From: Plakobranchus ocellatus
Lineage: Eukaryota; Mollusca; Gastropoda; Plakobranchidae
DNA length: 40,697 nucleotides
Reading direction: 5' to 3'
Assembly: GCA_019648995.1 (NCBI GenBank)
Contig: BLXT01003738.1
Span: 531,515-572,211 of the forward strand
Part shown: one piece after another, positions 9,455 to 22,400 of the stretch
Numbering within the stretch: position 1 is the first letter of the stretch
How the letters are laid out: the number at the start of each line of letters is the position of its first letter
Translations under genes and position numbers: made by a program
Notes under the pieces: generated by a model
Database searches by the model: none
What the model was told of the DNA's origin: nothing
Seen by the model: only the letters and a program-made list of their open reading frames with translations

Positions 9455-10795
9455 GCAACAAATAAAAGCTGATGCATTGTCTCATGCTCCTGTCAATGCT
9501 CCATCAGGCATTGACATTGCACTTGTCGAGGATGCTGCCGTTATGGCACAGCAAAGACTAAATAGCTTGCCAACAGCGTCACACAAGCCCCAAGAAACCA
9601 TTGCTCAACAGGAAGCTGATCCTGTAATCATTGAGATTTGCAGCTTTTGTCAGAAAGGATGGCCAGCAGTTGTGCCTCAGAAATTTCTACTTCAACAGTG
9701 TTGGGTATATCAGCCGTATCTCACCATCGTTGATGACATTCTCTTCTTCAAAGACCACATTGTCATTCCCACAAACATGTGCATGGAAATGCTTCATAAA
9801 CTTTATGAGAGCCATATTGATGTCACCAAATGCTGTGCTTTGGCACAAACGTTGATATGGTGGCACAGCATTTCTTTACAGTTTGAAGGCAGGGTCAAGA
9901 AGTGTTTGGTCTGGGCCAAGCTAAGACCAACTCGCATAAAACCTCCTTTACCGTCATCATTTTCTGAGCGCCCTTGGTCTAGGATGACAATGGATCTTTT
10001 TGATCTTCATGGCAACAAAACAAATCTTTTTATTTGTTGAAAATCACTCACAGAGGCCTTAAATTTGTCTAAGTGACCACCTAACAAGTGCTGCTGTCGT
10101 TTTTTTGCCACCCACAGCATACCAGGTCTACTCGTTTCAGACAACAGACCCCAATTTGCTTGATCTTAATCCAGTTACTCACACAACCAACCCCTCAAGA
10201 TACCACAAGCTAATGGAGAGGCTGAACAAGCAGCCCAGGCAGTGAAGAATTGTCTGCATAAGGCAACTGACCCATACGTTGCCATTCTCATCTATCATGC
10301 TACTCCTCAGCATAATGATTGTGCACCAAGCAAAATTATGATGGGCAGGAATTACATACAAAATCGTCCTCCATTCAGAAAATTCAGCAACCCAAGAATC
10401 ATGGCCTTTCCCTTGCTCTTTCAAAAGGAGCACAGATACAGAGACAACCAACCTGAGAACTTCAATCAAAGACATGCAACTCAACCAGCTCTTGAGCTCT
10501 ATGCTGGTGATCCAGTGTACATCAACGATTTGAATAAGCCCTGATCCGAACGCCTTTGCCATCTCAATCCCCAGTTCTTATCATGGGTACAGAGCAGGAT
10601 ATGATTTGTTGCAACTGCACACATCTTGTTGCAAGACCAATTCCAGTTGAGCCAGAGGAGGCAGAAATTGTTCCTGAGGCATGTCCTATATCTCAAGATG
10701 CCCCTGAGACAACTACCAGTGTGCGCCCCAAGGTGCTGTCTACACCAAGTTCCTCTGGGCATTCCCACGTGATAAGATGTGGACAAAGCTGTTAA
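9455..10795 (+). pseudogene. Ty3/gypsy retrotransposon pol relic: RNase H end, integrase and tail
   Basis: The reading begins at KADALSHAP, the usual join of RNase H and integrase. A 187-codon open frame (to 10040) contains an HxxxH/CxxC-like zinc-binding region with substitutions, TLIWWHSISLQFEGRVKKC, and SFSERPWSRMTMDLFDLHGN with the first integrase Asp. Shifted frames give IPGLLVSDNRPQFA (about 10116-10158, second Asp) and QANGEAEQAAQAVKNCLHKA with the Glu (from about 10206). Next come MMGRNYIQNRPPF and a GDPVYINDL motif near 10507-10533. A 79-codon tail to 10795 is Pro/Glu-rich. Stops and frameshifts lie at 10038, 10100-10200 and 10541. Gag, protease, most of the reverse transcriptase and both LTRs were not found, so this is a truncated copy. 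Confidence 0.8.
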
Positions 10796-11824
10796 TTCAT
10801 CTACAAGATGTGGCCTTTAAAGCATTGAACATTCTTATCTTAGTCTAAGATGAATCTTGCTAAGCACATGCCATATTTGTCTTCTGTTCATTCAACAATC
10901 ATACTGGTTTTTTCCAAGTAATCATTTAAGAGTAAAGTAAATCAATCAATATCAAAGTAGACTTATAAAAGATTTCACTAAATTATAAAATATCTTGCAA
11001 ACAAAAGTCCAACAAATAATGTCCATCCTGCAACATCAAATTTATAAACATACCTTTACAATAAAACAGGTCAAACATTAAAAATACATGTAGTTAAGTT
11101 GAAAAACTTATGATTTCAACTAATGGGGAAGATGTGGTATAATTGTATGTTTAGTATAAATTGTATGTTATCATCATTACATAGTACATGTAATTGCAAG
11201 CTCCTGCGTGGACTTGAGGGATCATGTGTGAAAACAAGCCAAATTAAACACCAACATAATAATTCCTTGTCTGCTAGTCTGTATCGTATCATTTCAATAT
11301 TTAGATCCAAATCAAAATAATAGGTGTCTTTTAATCAAAATTCTGTACTTCACGTCACATGCTGTAAAGAGAAACATGTGATACATTTATATACCTATTT
11401 AAGAAAGTTATGATTCCAATGATTTTTATCTGATGTTATTTAATGTTAGGTTTTACAATATGACTATTTACTGCTTTACTTCACAGGAAAAGGTAGGGTT
11501 GGATATAGTTTGAAACATTATTAATTAAAATTATATTTCACAAACCTCTCATCCAGTGCCTTTTTAAACTAAGTCCCATCACATGATAATTGTAGATTTT
11601 TGCCACTGATGAGGATTAATAGTTACTTTGATCCAGACACTGAGTTAATTTAACCTAATTTGGATCTATATAGCCTGGACCAAGCAGGCTATGAGGTTAG
11701 GTAATCCCCTATCTAATACTGTTTAATTGCTTGCACAGAGGAAAAAATTACCCTGCTTCAAGTGGCTTTCTTTTGTACATGTATGTTTAGATATAGAAAA
11801 AAAAAAAGCAAAAAACTTTTATAG
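10796..11824. other. Spacer between gypsy relic and NAT9 3' end
   Basis: This is AT-rich sequence with no coding signal that I can support on either strand. It should include the NAT9 3' UTR. On the - strand a variant poly(A) signal ATTAAA at 11727-11722 lies about 100 bases after the NAT9 stop and is a candidate cleavage signal. Confidence 0.5.
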
Positions 11825-14800
11825 TCATGGTTTAGAATAAGACTCAAGTGTGTAATCTTTAGTAAATTGAAAAATAACATCTGTGGAGCTCTCTTCTAAA
11901 AGCATGGTCACCTCCTCAAACACATCCGATTTTGAAACCTGAAAAAACAGGGGATATTATGAAAGTATGTAACAAGAAGAATATAAGAGCTGCATAAAAA
12001 TGGTTGTTAGTGTTATGAGCAAACTCCTCAAGACTTCTTCCATGGAAAAATTCTATTTGGCTCATCAAAATATCTACCATTAATAAAATGTTAACCAAAG
12101 GTCATCATCCATCTATAACTTTCACCCAATTTCTGATTTTATTTCTTTCTTGATTAAAAAAAAAAACCCATAAAAACTGAAAACAACAACTTCATTTACA
12201 GAAAAGAATCCTTCTCTAATGCCTCCAGAATTTCATTCCTAAACTAAAGCTCTTAAACATGTACAATCTAATGATTTCCACAACTTCCTATGACCTTTTT
12301 CCAAGAAACTCAAGCTAGCAAAAAGAAAAAAAAAACTTTGCTTTTTCTAAATCAGAAATAAAGAAGGCTAAGTTTGTGAATGTTACTTTAGAAATAAAAT
12401 AAAATAAAAAACAACAACAACAACAAACCCATAATTACATGATATCCATACTTGCTAACATGTAGTTTACATGAAGCAAAAACAATCACACAGCCCCAGA
12501 CACAGCTGCCTACCTCTTTGAAACCCAGTGATTTAAACAGTTTTAAACTGGGATTGTTAGAAAGGCCTATCTTGCTTGTGAATGATTTTGTTCCAAGGTT
12601 TTCTACAGCTGAAACAAAATCAAAAGAAAAACAAAAATTATAAAAATTTTGTAGGCTTATTATTTAGCATACATATTGAACAAAGGCGCATATGTAAGAA
12701 TATTTGCACCTTTTTTTTGTTTTATTCAAAGTATATGCATATATTATATTAATATATCACATTGAAAGAAAAANNNNNNNNNNNNNNNNNNNNNNNNNNN
12801 NNNNNNNNNNNNNNNNNNNNNNNNNNNNNNNNNNNNNNNNNNNNNNNNNNNNNNNNNNNNNNNNNNNNNNNNNNNNNNNNTTAACAAATGTCCTGACCTG
12901 ACACACATATTACATAGCTGTAGGTCATAAAAACATTACAGAGGGAATACATGAAGTGAATAAAAAAATCTTTAATCAGTCATATCACTACTACATGTAT
13001 AGGATCACTACTGCTACTGCTTTTAAGCGGAGATAGTAGACTCAATGGAACGGTTATAGGGCTCTGCAATTGTTTGCTCAAAAATGCATTACTTGGCCAG
13101 TATTGTTAAGAAATGCTGTACTTGAACTCGAATTTCTCAAATTTTGTTTTTCATCTTTCAAATGTGAATGAGTTTTTTTTTTTTTTAAATGCAAACAAAG
13201 CTGTTGTGTTTTTACACCTCTGATGTTTGAAACTTTGTCTCCATGCTTGACAGCCAAATGCATGATTCATGTGACATATGACATTTTGAGAGGCAGACTG
13301 ACAAGGCAGGAGAGTCAGCCATGTGTCTTGTGACCAGTCAGGATAAATATTTGTAACACTTAAAACAGTTTTCTCTGATAAAACAGCCTAAAAGTTTTTG
13401 CTCTAAGCTTTTAAGCTTTACAGTGATGAAAACTGAATAGAGTGACATGGATTCTGAACCAAGATATGGGAGTTTATAGAAGGAAAAAAAGAACTTCAAA
13501 TTTATTTCCAAAAAAGTTTTATATATGACATCTGACTCATTCAGACTGGTCTCAAAGACTAATATTACCAGTGTGACAATCTTCAAAATAGTTTTTTTTT
13601 ATTTTTTTTTTTTGCAGAGTTAGCCATTTACTAACATATGACAATCTTATTAGTTTTACAAAGGAATTTTTTTTTTTATATTAGGCATGATAGTTAACCA
13701 TATATACTAACAATATGACAATCTTGTCATTATTTCAAAACAGATTTTTAATAATAGGCATGATGGTTAGCCATGAACTACCAGTATGACAATCTATTTC
13801 AAAACTGGTAATTTTTTTAAACAGTATATGAACCACATAATAAAATAATGACAATATTATCACTATTTCAAAACAGGTTTTTGGCATTAGGCAAATAGTT
13901 TGCCATATATTCTGAGTATGATTTTATCGTCAGTATTTTATAAACAAGCTTTTGACCCCTATGACAGCTTGTCAGTCTTTCAAAACAGGTGTTTTTGGCA
14001 TTATGCTGGATACTAAGTAATATACTACTAACGTGACAATCTTATAAGTATTTTATAAACAGATTTTTGGCATCAGAAGGTGTAGAACTCACCATATCTC
14101 ATCATAGAACAAAGAGCCTCTCTTCCAAAGCCTTTTCCTCTAGCTGATGGCTCTGAAATTATATATATTTTCTTTTTTTTTTCACTGAAGAGAGTGGAAG
14201 TCTTATGATGCAGTTTTGTCAGTAACTGAATCATTCCTTTCAATTCAACAACAACAACAAAAAAAGCCATCTTCAAATGTCTTAACATATTAATAAAGAC
14301 AGTAAGACTTGAAAAATTAGCTTTTAATATATTTTATACATTTAAATATTGATGCAAATAATAACAGTTTAAATAATAAAAAAAAAAAAAATACCAGAAA
14401 ATCTAGAACAGGGGAATGGACTTCAAGAAAAGAAAAATCAATTAAAAAAAAAAGAAGAATCAGATTTAACAGAATAAAGAACAATGTCAGAACCCTTTTT
14501 TTTTTTTTCCTGATCATACAGCAAAAAATATATCAGATAAACTCGACAATAGCTATAACTATATATAATTGATGAAAATACAATTTTCAAATTTACAAGA
14601 TATCTCTGTAATGTTCATTGATTGATGGATTCTATATATATATATATTAATATCGATTCCAAATCATTTCTGAAAAAAATCAAGGTAGTCAAAGCAAAAT
14701 GGATACTTTCCAAAAAGTAAAGCAAACAGTGAAAGCAAGATACCATATTAAATTTATCCATATGCAAAGAAGTCTGACCTGCTATCATTATTTCCACTTC

Positions 14801-17800
14801 ACCTTCCAATCGAGAGTGACAGTCAGAAATGTAGAATATATTCACATCTCCAATCATTGCATCTGAAACATCCAAGTTTTTAACATGTGATACTTTTTTT
14901 CATGATTTTATTTTCATAAGGCAAAATCCTCTGACAGATGAAAATGCTACATGTATTTATAATGATATGGCCCAAGCATGAGGAAAAAGTAAAAACCATT
15001 AAATAATTGTGGGCAAAGTTCAACAGAAAACAAGAGTGATTATGACATTCATTTTTTTCTTGTCAGTGGATTTTAAACTTTAGATGCTCTTAGAAATTGT
15101 CTCCTGAAAATCTTTTCCAAGCTCTCTCAAGTACAAGAACTATTCATTAAAAAAACAGTGGAAATGTTTTTAAAATTTCATACCAAAACACATAGAGACA
15201 CACAAAAAAAGTAACGATAAATAGATTTTGTCAATTGTACTGAGTTCTCAATCTTTTGCCCTTTTATTTGGTATAGAATATGGCTTAAGACAAGTCCAAA
15301 TGAGTAACAAGTCAAATCTTGAACATTTTAAATTATTGATACTGCTGAATCAGGCCATACATTTCAACAATGCTTTCAAGAAAAGACCAGCGTATATTCC
15401 CATAAATGAATTTGGATAATAAGAACACAGTTGATAATGTCCTCAGAATGTGTCTACAATACTGTATGCAAAATTTATGCTTTGATATAAAATGAAATTC
15501 TCAAAGTGTAATCCATATTACTTACAGTTGGATAAAAACCGGAAAATTAAAATTTCCTGATTCAGGTACAGGGGTAGCTTAAAATTGAAGCAATTAACAG
15601 GCAACAAAGATAAACTGTAGTAATAAATATTTGAGGTTGTAAAACAAATATTTCAAGTTCTACAACTTAAGTCAGTTTTGATACAATGTTTCGTCTATTT
15701 TTGTTGTATGAAAGAAAGCCTGAGAATATTCTGCAAACCAGTCTTCCCTTGCTTACACTTTTATATTTATATTCACCTGCAAATAATTAGCTGAAAAATA
15801 TCTATGATTGGTATTGAAATGAAAGAATCTTAACCTTAATTTTCCACTCTCAATTGTACATTGTTTGGCTTGAAAAAGCAAACAAGCATGATAGTTAACA
15901 AAAAATGTGAAGCAAATAATTCATAATTTTGTAAAAGAGGAGATAGATTTAATTCTTTTTTTCATTTTTTAGATTTGGAATGTAATGTTCTGGATCTAAA
16001 AAAAAAAAAACAACAAAAAACTTTCAAACCATAGAGTAAGTAAATATGAAGTAGTTCATATCTGCATAGATGGAATCAAGAATAACGCCGTTTATTGTAT
16101 GCCACTGACATATACACACACAAAAATATGAAAACTAGTCATATTCTTTTTAATTATACGATGTGATAATGAATAAAAAGTATAATTATTATTATTATTA
16201 ATAATATGGCTTACTTATTTCTCTCTCAACAACATCTTGATTAGTGTCTTCATCATAAGTGTCTCGATCCAAAATAATAAAAGTGCACTCTGGTACAAGA
16301 TTAAAATATTAGAAAATAAGTTGCATGAACAAATAATCTTTGTGAAAGATCATACAAAATATGATGTCTAAGAATGGATAAGGAAAAGCAATTGATAAGG
16401 CATAATTTGTGTTTTCAAATTGATCAAGTCCCTTCCTCTTTGCTCGAGAGAAATAAAGTATGTGACTTGAAATTTCATTTTGTAAAGGCTTTTAAGAGAT
16501 GATCATCATGCATTGCATGTGTATTTTTTTCAAAAAGTGAAGTGTATTTACATAAAATGCCATCAGAAGGAATTGATTTATAACCCTTTGTTAGGTATGA
16601 AGCTCTTAAAATGAGAGACTTTTGGTGTTATACTCAACTGATTTCATTTCTAAAAAGTATGTGTAAATCTTTACTGTGTAACTTATTATCACTGTGGTAC
16701 TAGGTTTTAAATTATTAACAAGCTTCTGGCTGAGCTATCAAAGTAGGCTAGTTAAGAGAGTCTTATGCTTTTATTAATTAAATTTTAATTCTTTTTATGT
16801 AGTCACAGTTGTACTTTAAGACTGCTATAATTGTGACATTTATAATATATTCTTAACGAATTCAAGTTAAAGCTGTAATATTTTAGATGATTTGTTTATA
16901 AACTTTGTTACAATACATGGTAACTTTGCTAAAATGTCAAACACAATATGTTCAAATAATGGCTGCAAATTTCCTGAAGCAATATCTTTAAAAACTTTGT
17001 AAACTGACACCCCACTATGTAGCTTTATTGATCAATAGGAGAAAATTGAAACAAAATTGTGCTTTTCTCTGACTTACTGTCTGGGTCTTCCCTCCAGTCA
17101 CATTGCAGCTCACACTCTTTTTCTAGAGAGAGTCGCTCTGACGCAGTTAACTTTCGTAATTCCTCAGATTCCATCCAATTGTGATATCTTTGATAGAATA
17201 TATATTCGAACTCCTTACAAACATAATTTAAATTTAGCGATAAAACTAAAAGATCTCTCATGTGCAGTAATGCAGTAATAAGTATAATTGAACATATTAA
17301 ATATTTCTTTCACAATTTGACATTATTACCCTTTGAAAAGCAAAACTTCCAATTCAAAGTAAAAGAAAATTAAGTAAGGCAATGATAAAAGTTTAAAAAC
17401 AAAACCTGGGAAAATCTTCATTGTGATTACAATGAAAAATTGAGCAAATTTGATTTTTCAAATATCCTGCAAAGAAAAAAACATTTTTTTCAAACAGAGC
17501 AAAGTCCTGGGCATATAAGGAGCAACCAGAGTAATTTTTACTCAATAATTAAAAAATAAAATAAAAAAAGAGATAAAAAAATGTTTTAAATTTTAAATGA
17601 TATCATATCAACAGAAAAATTAAACAGGGGCTCTTAGGCATTAATATTAATTTAAAAAAAAAAAAGAAAATGATCAAACACTGCAATAAGTTTCAAGTTC
17701 AGCAAAATGCAGACTGTGATTAATGTTTACACTGATTGTAAGTTTTCAATCTGTCCAATAGAATGAGTTTTTAATGTTTCAATTACAGGAAAACAAACAT

Positions 17801-18043
17801 GTAGAGCTTAATGGATCATCAGGATCATACATGAATTCATATTGCACATAAATCTTAGAATGGATTGCCTTTGAATGTGCTGAAATCTGAATCTTGTCTA
17901 GTAAAAAGTAGTATTGTTGAAATTCAAATAATTTTGATGATCTATAAAAATGTTGGAATAACTTACTTTGATACATGATGAGCTTCATATGGAACAAGAA
18001 TCACCCCTGCACCTCTCACCTTCACGAGTTCATTCTCTCTCAT
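11825..18043 (-). CDS. NAT9: N-acetyltransferase 9 (GNAT family), 7 coding exons, 204 aa
   Basis: Coding exons on the - strand: 18043-17967, 17187-17078, 16289-16215, 14862-14779, 14152-14093, 12608-12514, 11938-11825. All join in frame at GT/AG borders (110, 75, 84, 60 and 95 nt internal; final exon 114 nt with TGA at 11827-11825). The product reads MRENELVKVRGAGVILVPYE, YHNWMESEELRKLTASERL, IGDVNIFY, then the acetyl-CoA-binding motif RGKGFGREAL (residues 120-129) and a KIGLSNNPSLKLFKSLGFKE block, as in vertebrate NAT9 (about 207 aa). The start is chosen because length and spacing to the ILVPY motif match the family. An acceptor (TCTATAG/GTACC) at 18060 implies a 5' UTR exon further upstream. 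The exon 4 donor (GCAG/GTCAGA) is weak but keeps frame. In animals NAT9 is an acetyltransferase homologue linked to microtubule stability; the substrate is not settled. Introns hold a gap and a minisatellite. Confidence 0.95.
12774..12880. other. Assembly gap (107 N)
   Basis: A run of N lies within the NAT9 intron between coding exons 5 and 6. All NAT9 exons are found outside it, so no coding sequence needs to be hidden here. Confidence 0.99.
13570..14075. repeat. Diverged minisatellite, ~70-bp unit, 7-8 copies
   Basis: The word TGACAATCT or a close variant recurs at about 13575, 13640, 13717, 13788, 13850, 13919, 13963 and 14035. It alternates with CAAAACAGATTTTTGGCATTAGGCA-like and TTAACCATATACTA-like segments. 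Spacing is mostly 62-77 bases and the units are diverged. The array ends about 20 bases downstream (in gene sense) of NAT9 exon 5. Confidence 0.85.
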
Positions 18044-18394
18044 TTTGATGTATGAGGTACCTATAGATAACAAAACAATTGCTTCAAATGATTGGCATGC
18101 TTTTTTTTCCTCCAATTAGTAAAATGATTGTCCAAAATGTAGCTTCACCACAAAAATTGAAATTTTTGACAAAAAAAAAGGTATTCTTGAACATAGATTG
18201 ATTGAAAGTTGATAAACCCAATCCACCATTGATTGGTGATCTCAGAGTTTCTATTCATTCATCTTCTCCCATAGGTTATTACTTATAAGTTGTTTATACA
18301 GCAAATTAAAAGCAAAAGCTAAAACCAGTTAAAAAAATTTGTAAGAATATATAAAAAGCCTTACAAGGAAGCAACATAAATCCTCAGATGTTTC

Positions 18395-18760
18395 TATAGA
18401 CGCCAAGTTCCTTAAAGTAATCAACTATGCGAGTGGCATTGATGTCTTTGAAAAGTCTGTCCATGTCAGTTACATTAATAGTATTTACTCCAGGTGACTT
18501 GGAGGTCTAGACCTTGACTTCAGCTAAAATATAGAGGACAGTGTAGAGGCTGTCGCAAGCACAGCAAAAAACTATTTCTGATTTGTTAAAAGGTAGCTCT
18601 GAGGTCGAGTGAGCTAAGTACATGTGGCCCACCTGAAGCCTATACATTACAGTCTCCCGTTTTCTACCTGCTCCTTCATCTCTTTTGCTGAGGTCTTCAA
18701 CCAAAATGGGAAGTACTTTATCGAGCTCTTTTCTTGAAGATAGATATTTCATGCGTCTTG
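18395..18760 (-). mobile_element. Non-LTR retrotransposon 3' relic (end of the reverse-transcriptase ORF)
   Basis: The - strand frame (99 codons, 18806-18507) includes LPILVEDLSKRDEGAGRKRE followed by TVMYRLQVGHMYLAHSTSEL and FCCACDSLYTVLYILAE. This is the RLRIGH...T-H...C..C...L-T-V-E-HIL pattern near the C-terminus of jockey/RTE-type elements. A shifted frame continues with MDRLFKDINATRIVDYFKEL (about 18466-18407), the usual final segment. Only this tail is present; stops and a frameshift show it is dead. Confidence 0.7.
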
Positions 18761-19130
18761 TAGACATATATTTTTTTACTTTAAACAATAATATAATACA
18801 CCACAATTTGTAGTAGAGAGGTTAAATTAGGCCACAAAAAGCATTTCTCTGGCTTGACTTCAATGTGTTTAATATGCAACATATATTCAAATCTTATTTT
18901 TGGCTTTTTGAATGGGAAAAGTTCTTTACCTTGTAGTCTAGAAATAGATAATAAGACTATAAATATTGCAAATATAAAACTTGTATGAAGCTGTCTATTT
19001 ATAGAAATCAATATTAAACAATAAATTGCAAAAACCTGTTTGGCACATGAAAAAACTTGCTAGGGTATAAATTTAGGTTAGTTCAATAAATCAAACAAAA
19101 ATGATAGCAGCAGAAAATCATGCAGCAAGG

Positions 19131-19488
19131 GGCACTGGTGGAGCACTACGGTCCCTACCTTGTCTGCCTGAAGTAGTCGGCCATTTCGATTATTTGACAT
19201 AAGTGGGTGGGCGACAAATATTACCAGTATCTAGATCTAAATATTAACTATAGATCTAAAATATTGTCTTCATCATTTTGTCAGTAGCTGCAATAGCTGA
19301 TGGTATGAGAATAAAAAGTTTTTAAAATTTCCGTAGAAAAAAGAGCCAGTCTTTTTAATGAACACTATCATATGAAACGACAAATATTGAGATAATAATA
19401 GTTTGCCCATCCATTGACTCCAAATAATCGAAATGGCTGTTTACTTTAGGTGGATAACTAATAGGGACCGTCGGCCTCCACCAGTGCC
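19131..19488. mobile_element. 358-bp MITE with long terminal inverted repeats and 8-bp target duplication
   Basis: The left end reads GGCACTGGTGGAGCACTACG and the right end, read on the - strand from 19488, reads GGCACTGGTGGAGGCCGACG. The inverted repeats stay alignable for about 70 bases (GGTCCCTA, then CCATTTCGATTATTTG). Flanks are CAGCAAGG (19123-19130) and CAGCACGG (19489-19496), matching at 7 of 8 positions, as expected for an 8-bp duplication from hAT- or P-type transposases. There is no open frame inside, so it must have been moved by an autonomous relative. Confidence 0.85.
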
Positions 19489-22400
19489 CAGCACGGAATA
19501 ATCATCCATATATATTCATACAGATTCTTTAGCGCACACCCTGTAACATTAACGATTTCAAATATTAAATTCACGTGGATTGGCAGTTTCATATCACTTG
19601 CCAGTTTTGGTTATAAGCATGCATGTATGGATATAGACTGAGATTTTGTGAGACTTCTGTGTTTCTTAAACAACTGATAAGACTTTCTCAGTCTTTCACG
19701 TTTCCTAAAAAAATGGTATGATACTTGCTGTATGTATTATACAGGGCTTGTAAGCAGTATTAAAACTTAGGGAATACGAAAGTATTCAGAGTTACTTTCG
19801 CTTTCAGTTTTCTTTTCATTTTCTGGGGAGGTTTAGACGCTTATTTAAACAACGAAATTTGCAATAGATTACTTTAGCTTTGTTGGGATTTTCCGAAACC
19901 TCACTTTCGTTTTCGTTTTTGACCAACAAGGCAGATGGAACAAAGCAAATTTAATTATAAAGCATTTGAGAGTGGAATATCTCAGCCATACGGTCTTGCT
20001 TACCGTTTGCAATCACCAAAGACTGGATTAGGTATTAGAGAAAGATCTAATTTTACAATATAAGGTACGAAATCTAGCTAGATCTATAGGCTTACTGGTG
20101 TTCTCTAGGTTTGCTTCTCCTTCTAGATTAAAAATAATACTAGAAGCCGATCCCAGAGCTAGATCTAGACCTATAAAATATACTGCCTATAGAGGCCTAC
20201 ATTCATTACATAAAGAATCTAGATATAAAAAATATAAGGATTTCACGTTGGGGAACCACTTGAGTAATATTTGTACAATCCTCCTTTCATTCAAACATTG
20301 TGATTGGCCTTCATTTCATTAAATAGTCACATAAGAGTGTAATCTACAAATAATGTTTTTTTAATTCTTTCGTTTAAGAGTAGATCTATCAGACTATCTT
20401 CTTTAACTTTTAAAAGGCTTGAAGACACTATAATCTTTAATTACTTGGGAATGTTCCTTGATGGGGAAATCCCTTTTTTAGAGCCGGTCTGGACCAAAAT
20501 TTTGATTGATATCTTCTTGTATGAAATCTTTCCTTAAAAGTCTAATAATCCAATCAATTCTAGATTTAAATTACCTGTGACACCATACCATATGATTCAA
20601 TCACTATTTTAGATCATAATGAAATGACCAAGTCATGAGGGCTCATGATATGAGGCTAAAAAAGGGACATTCATAATTTTGTCAGCAATACCATTCTTAT
20701 GTAACAGAGAATTAAAAATATATAGAGCAAACAAGCAAGTTAAAGCATCGTATTATCGTCTGTTTCTATACCCTATTTCAGTCATATCTGCATATGTAGG
20801 CTCTATGTGTTATGCATGTGTATTTTATTCATAGTAATTTTTTTTCCTCATAATAATGTCTATCTCCATGAGAAAGATTGATTGAACATCACATTTATTC
20901 AAATTTGTTTTTCTCACATATGCTTGGCTAGTAATCATTACTAATGCACCTGGTCGGAAAGACAGTAATAATAATCATAATAAAAAAAAGTGGATTGAAT
21001 CAAAAGGCATGTACATAAACTTTGATTTGTATTCAAAATAACCCTCAGTCCATTTCGGTGGAGACAGAGCCAGTAATAATGATGAAACATGGTTTGGGCT
21101 AAAAGGTTTCCAGGATCAAGTCTATCAATTTAATAAAATCGATGCTTTCTTGACTTTTACATAAATTATTTTGTCTGTCCTTCACAAATAGTAGCAGCAC
21201 AATTTTTTTTCACAGTTTCATACCTTACCATTGATATACAGTAGACCACACCTAAACTGAAAACGGCTGAACCAAAAAGAAATTGAAGAGCTTTCCATTT
21301 TTCCTCTTATTCTTTCTTATTAAACATGCGGTAAACCGAAGGCCTTGGCTGCCTTACTATCGCCACAGCGAAAAATAAAAACTACCGGGAAAGCCCAGTC
21401 ATTGTCCGACCAACACATAAAACAAATCTTCTTTTTTTTTTTACCCACCTTGCCCTTCCCTTTCTTTCTAGCATTGCTCCACACAAACCCAATACTGTTA
21501 CCGGTACCTCACACTACAGATGGCCAGGCCCAATGTCTGGCTAGGTCTACTGCACACACCCACCCATCCCTTCTCTTTCACCACTCAGTTATAAATGCAG
21601 CAGGACCATGCCAAACAGTCCCTAAATGTCTAGGCCCCATCAGCGCTAAGCTAAGCAAATGCTGTTGCATCACAGCTGGTAATAAAACCATCTCTCTTGT
21701 TGAGAACTTCAGTACCGGCAAACATGCGTGACTGTAAAAGTAGAGACTTCAGGGCCAGAAAACTTGCTTAGGCGATGATGAAATTGTGAAAGCTTTATTA
21801 AATATTCTACATCTAAAAGGGGCGCAAAAACCTCTTAACTGAAAAGGAAATAGAAGGGGATAGAGAGATGGATAAAAAAGAGGCAAAGCTTCGTGGATAG
21901 GCATGTTCATTCACATTGTGGTGTGATGATGGGTAAGGATTGATTTAAGCTGGTCATTCTCCTTTATTAATCTTACTTATTTAATGTGCTATGCTTAAAC
22001 CAAAATAGAGATCATACTCCCTAAAATTTCGGTTTAAACATTTTCCACTGTATTTGATAATTATGTGTATTGGCCTGGAGTGAATTTTTTAAAAAAAGTA
22101 TGCTATAAATACTTATTTGTATTGTTTGATTTTGGTTTGAATTTTATGAGGATACAATAATTGATGAATTAGACAGAAGTTGTAGTTTAGATCAAGGCTA
22201 TGATCAAATAATTCCTAATAGCCCAATTTACAACAGAACAAAGAATCCCAAGCTGGCAAATTTTACTTTGATTTTATATGATTTTATGATAATTCTATAT
22301 TCCATAATATTAGTAGTGGAAAGAAGGAATTTTAGTCACTTGTAGACAATTTAGGACAAATACTTAATTTTTCATACTTAAATTAATAACTTTTTCTAAA

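Noticed and set aside
20098..20322. 74-codon open frame
   Set aside because: It is built largely from CTAGATCT-type repeated words.
21345..21731. 128-codon open frame on the + strand
   Set aside because: The composition is low-complexity (poly-Phe, Thr/Pro/His-rich) with no domain features. It is probably a chance frame in a locally less AT-rich segment.
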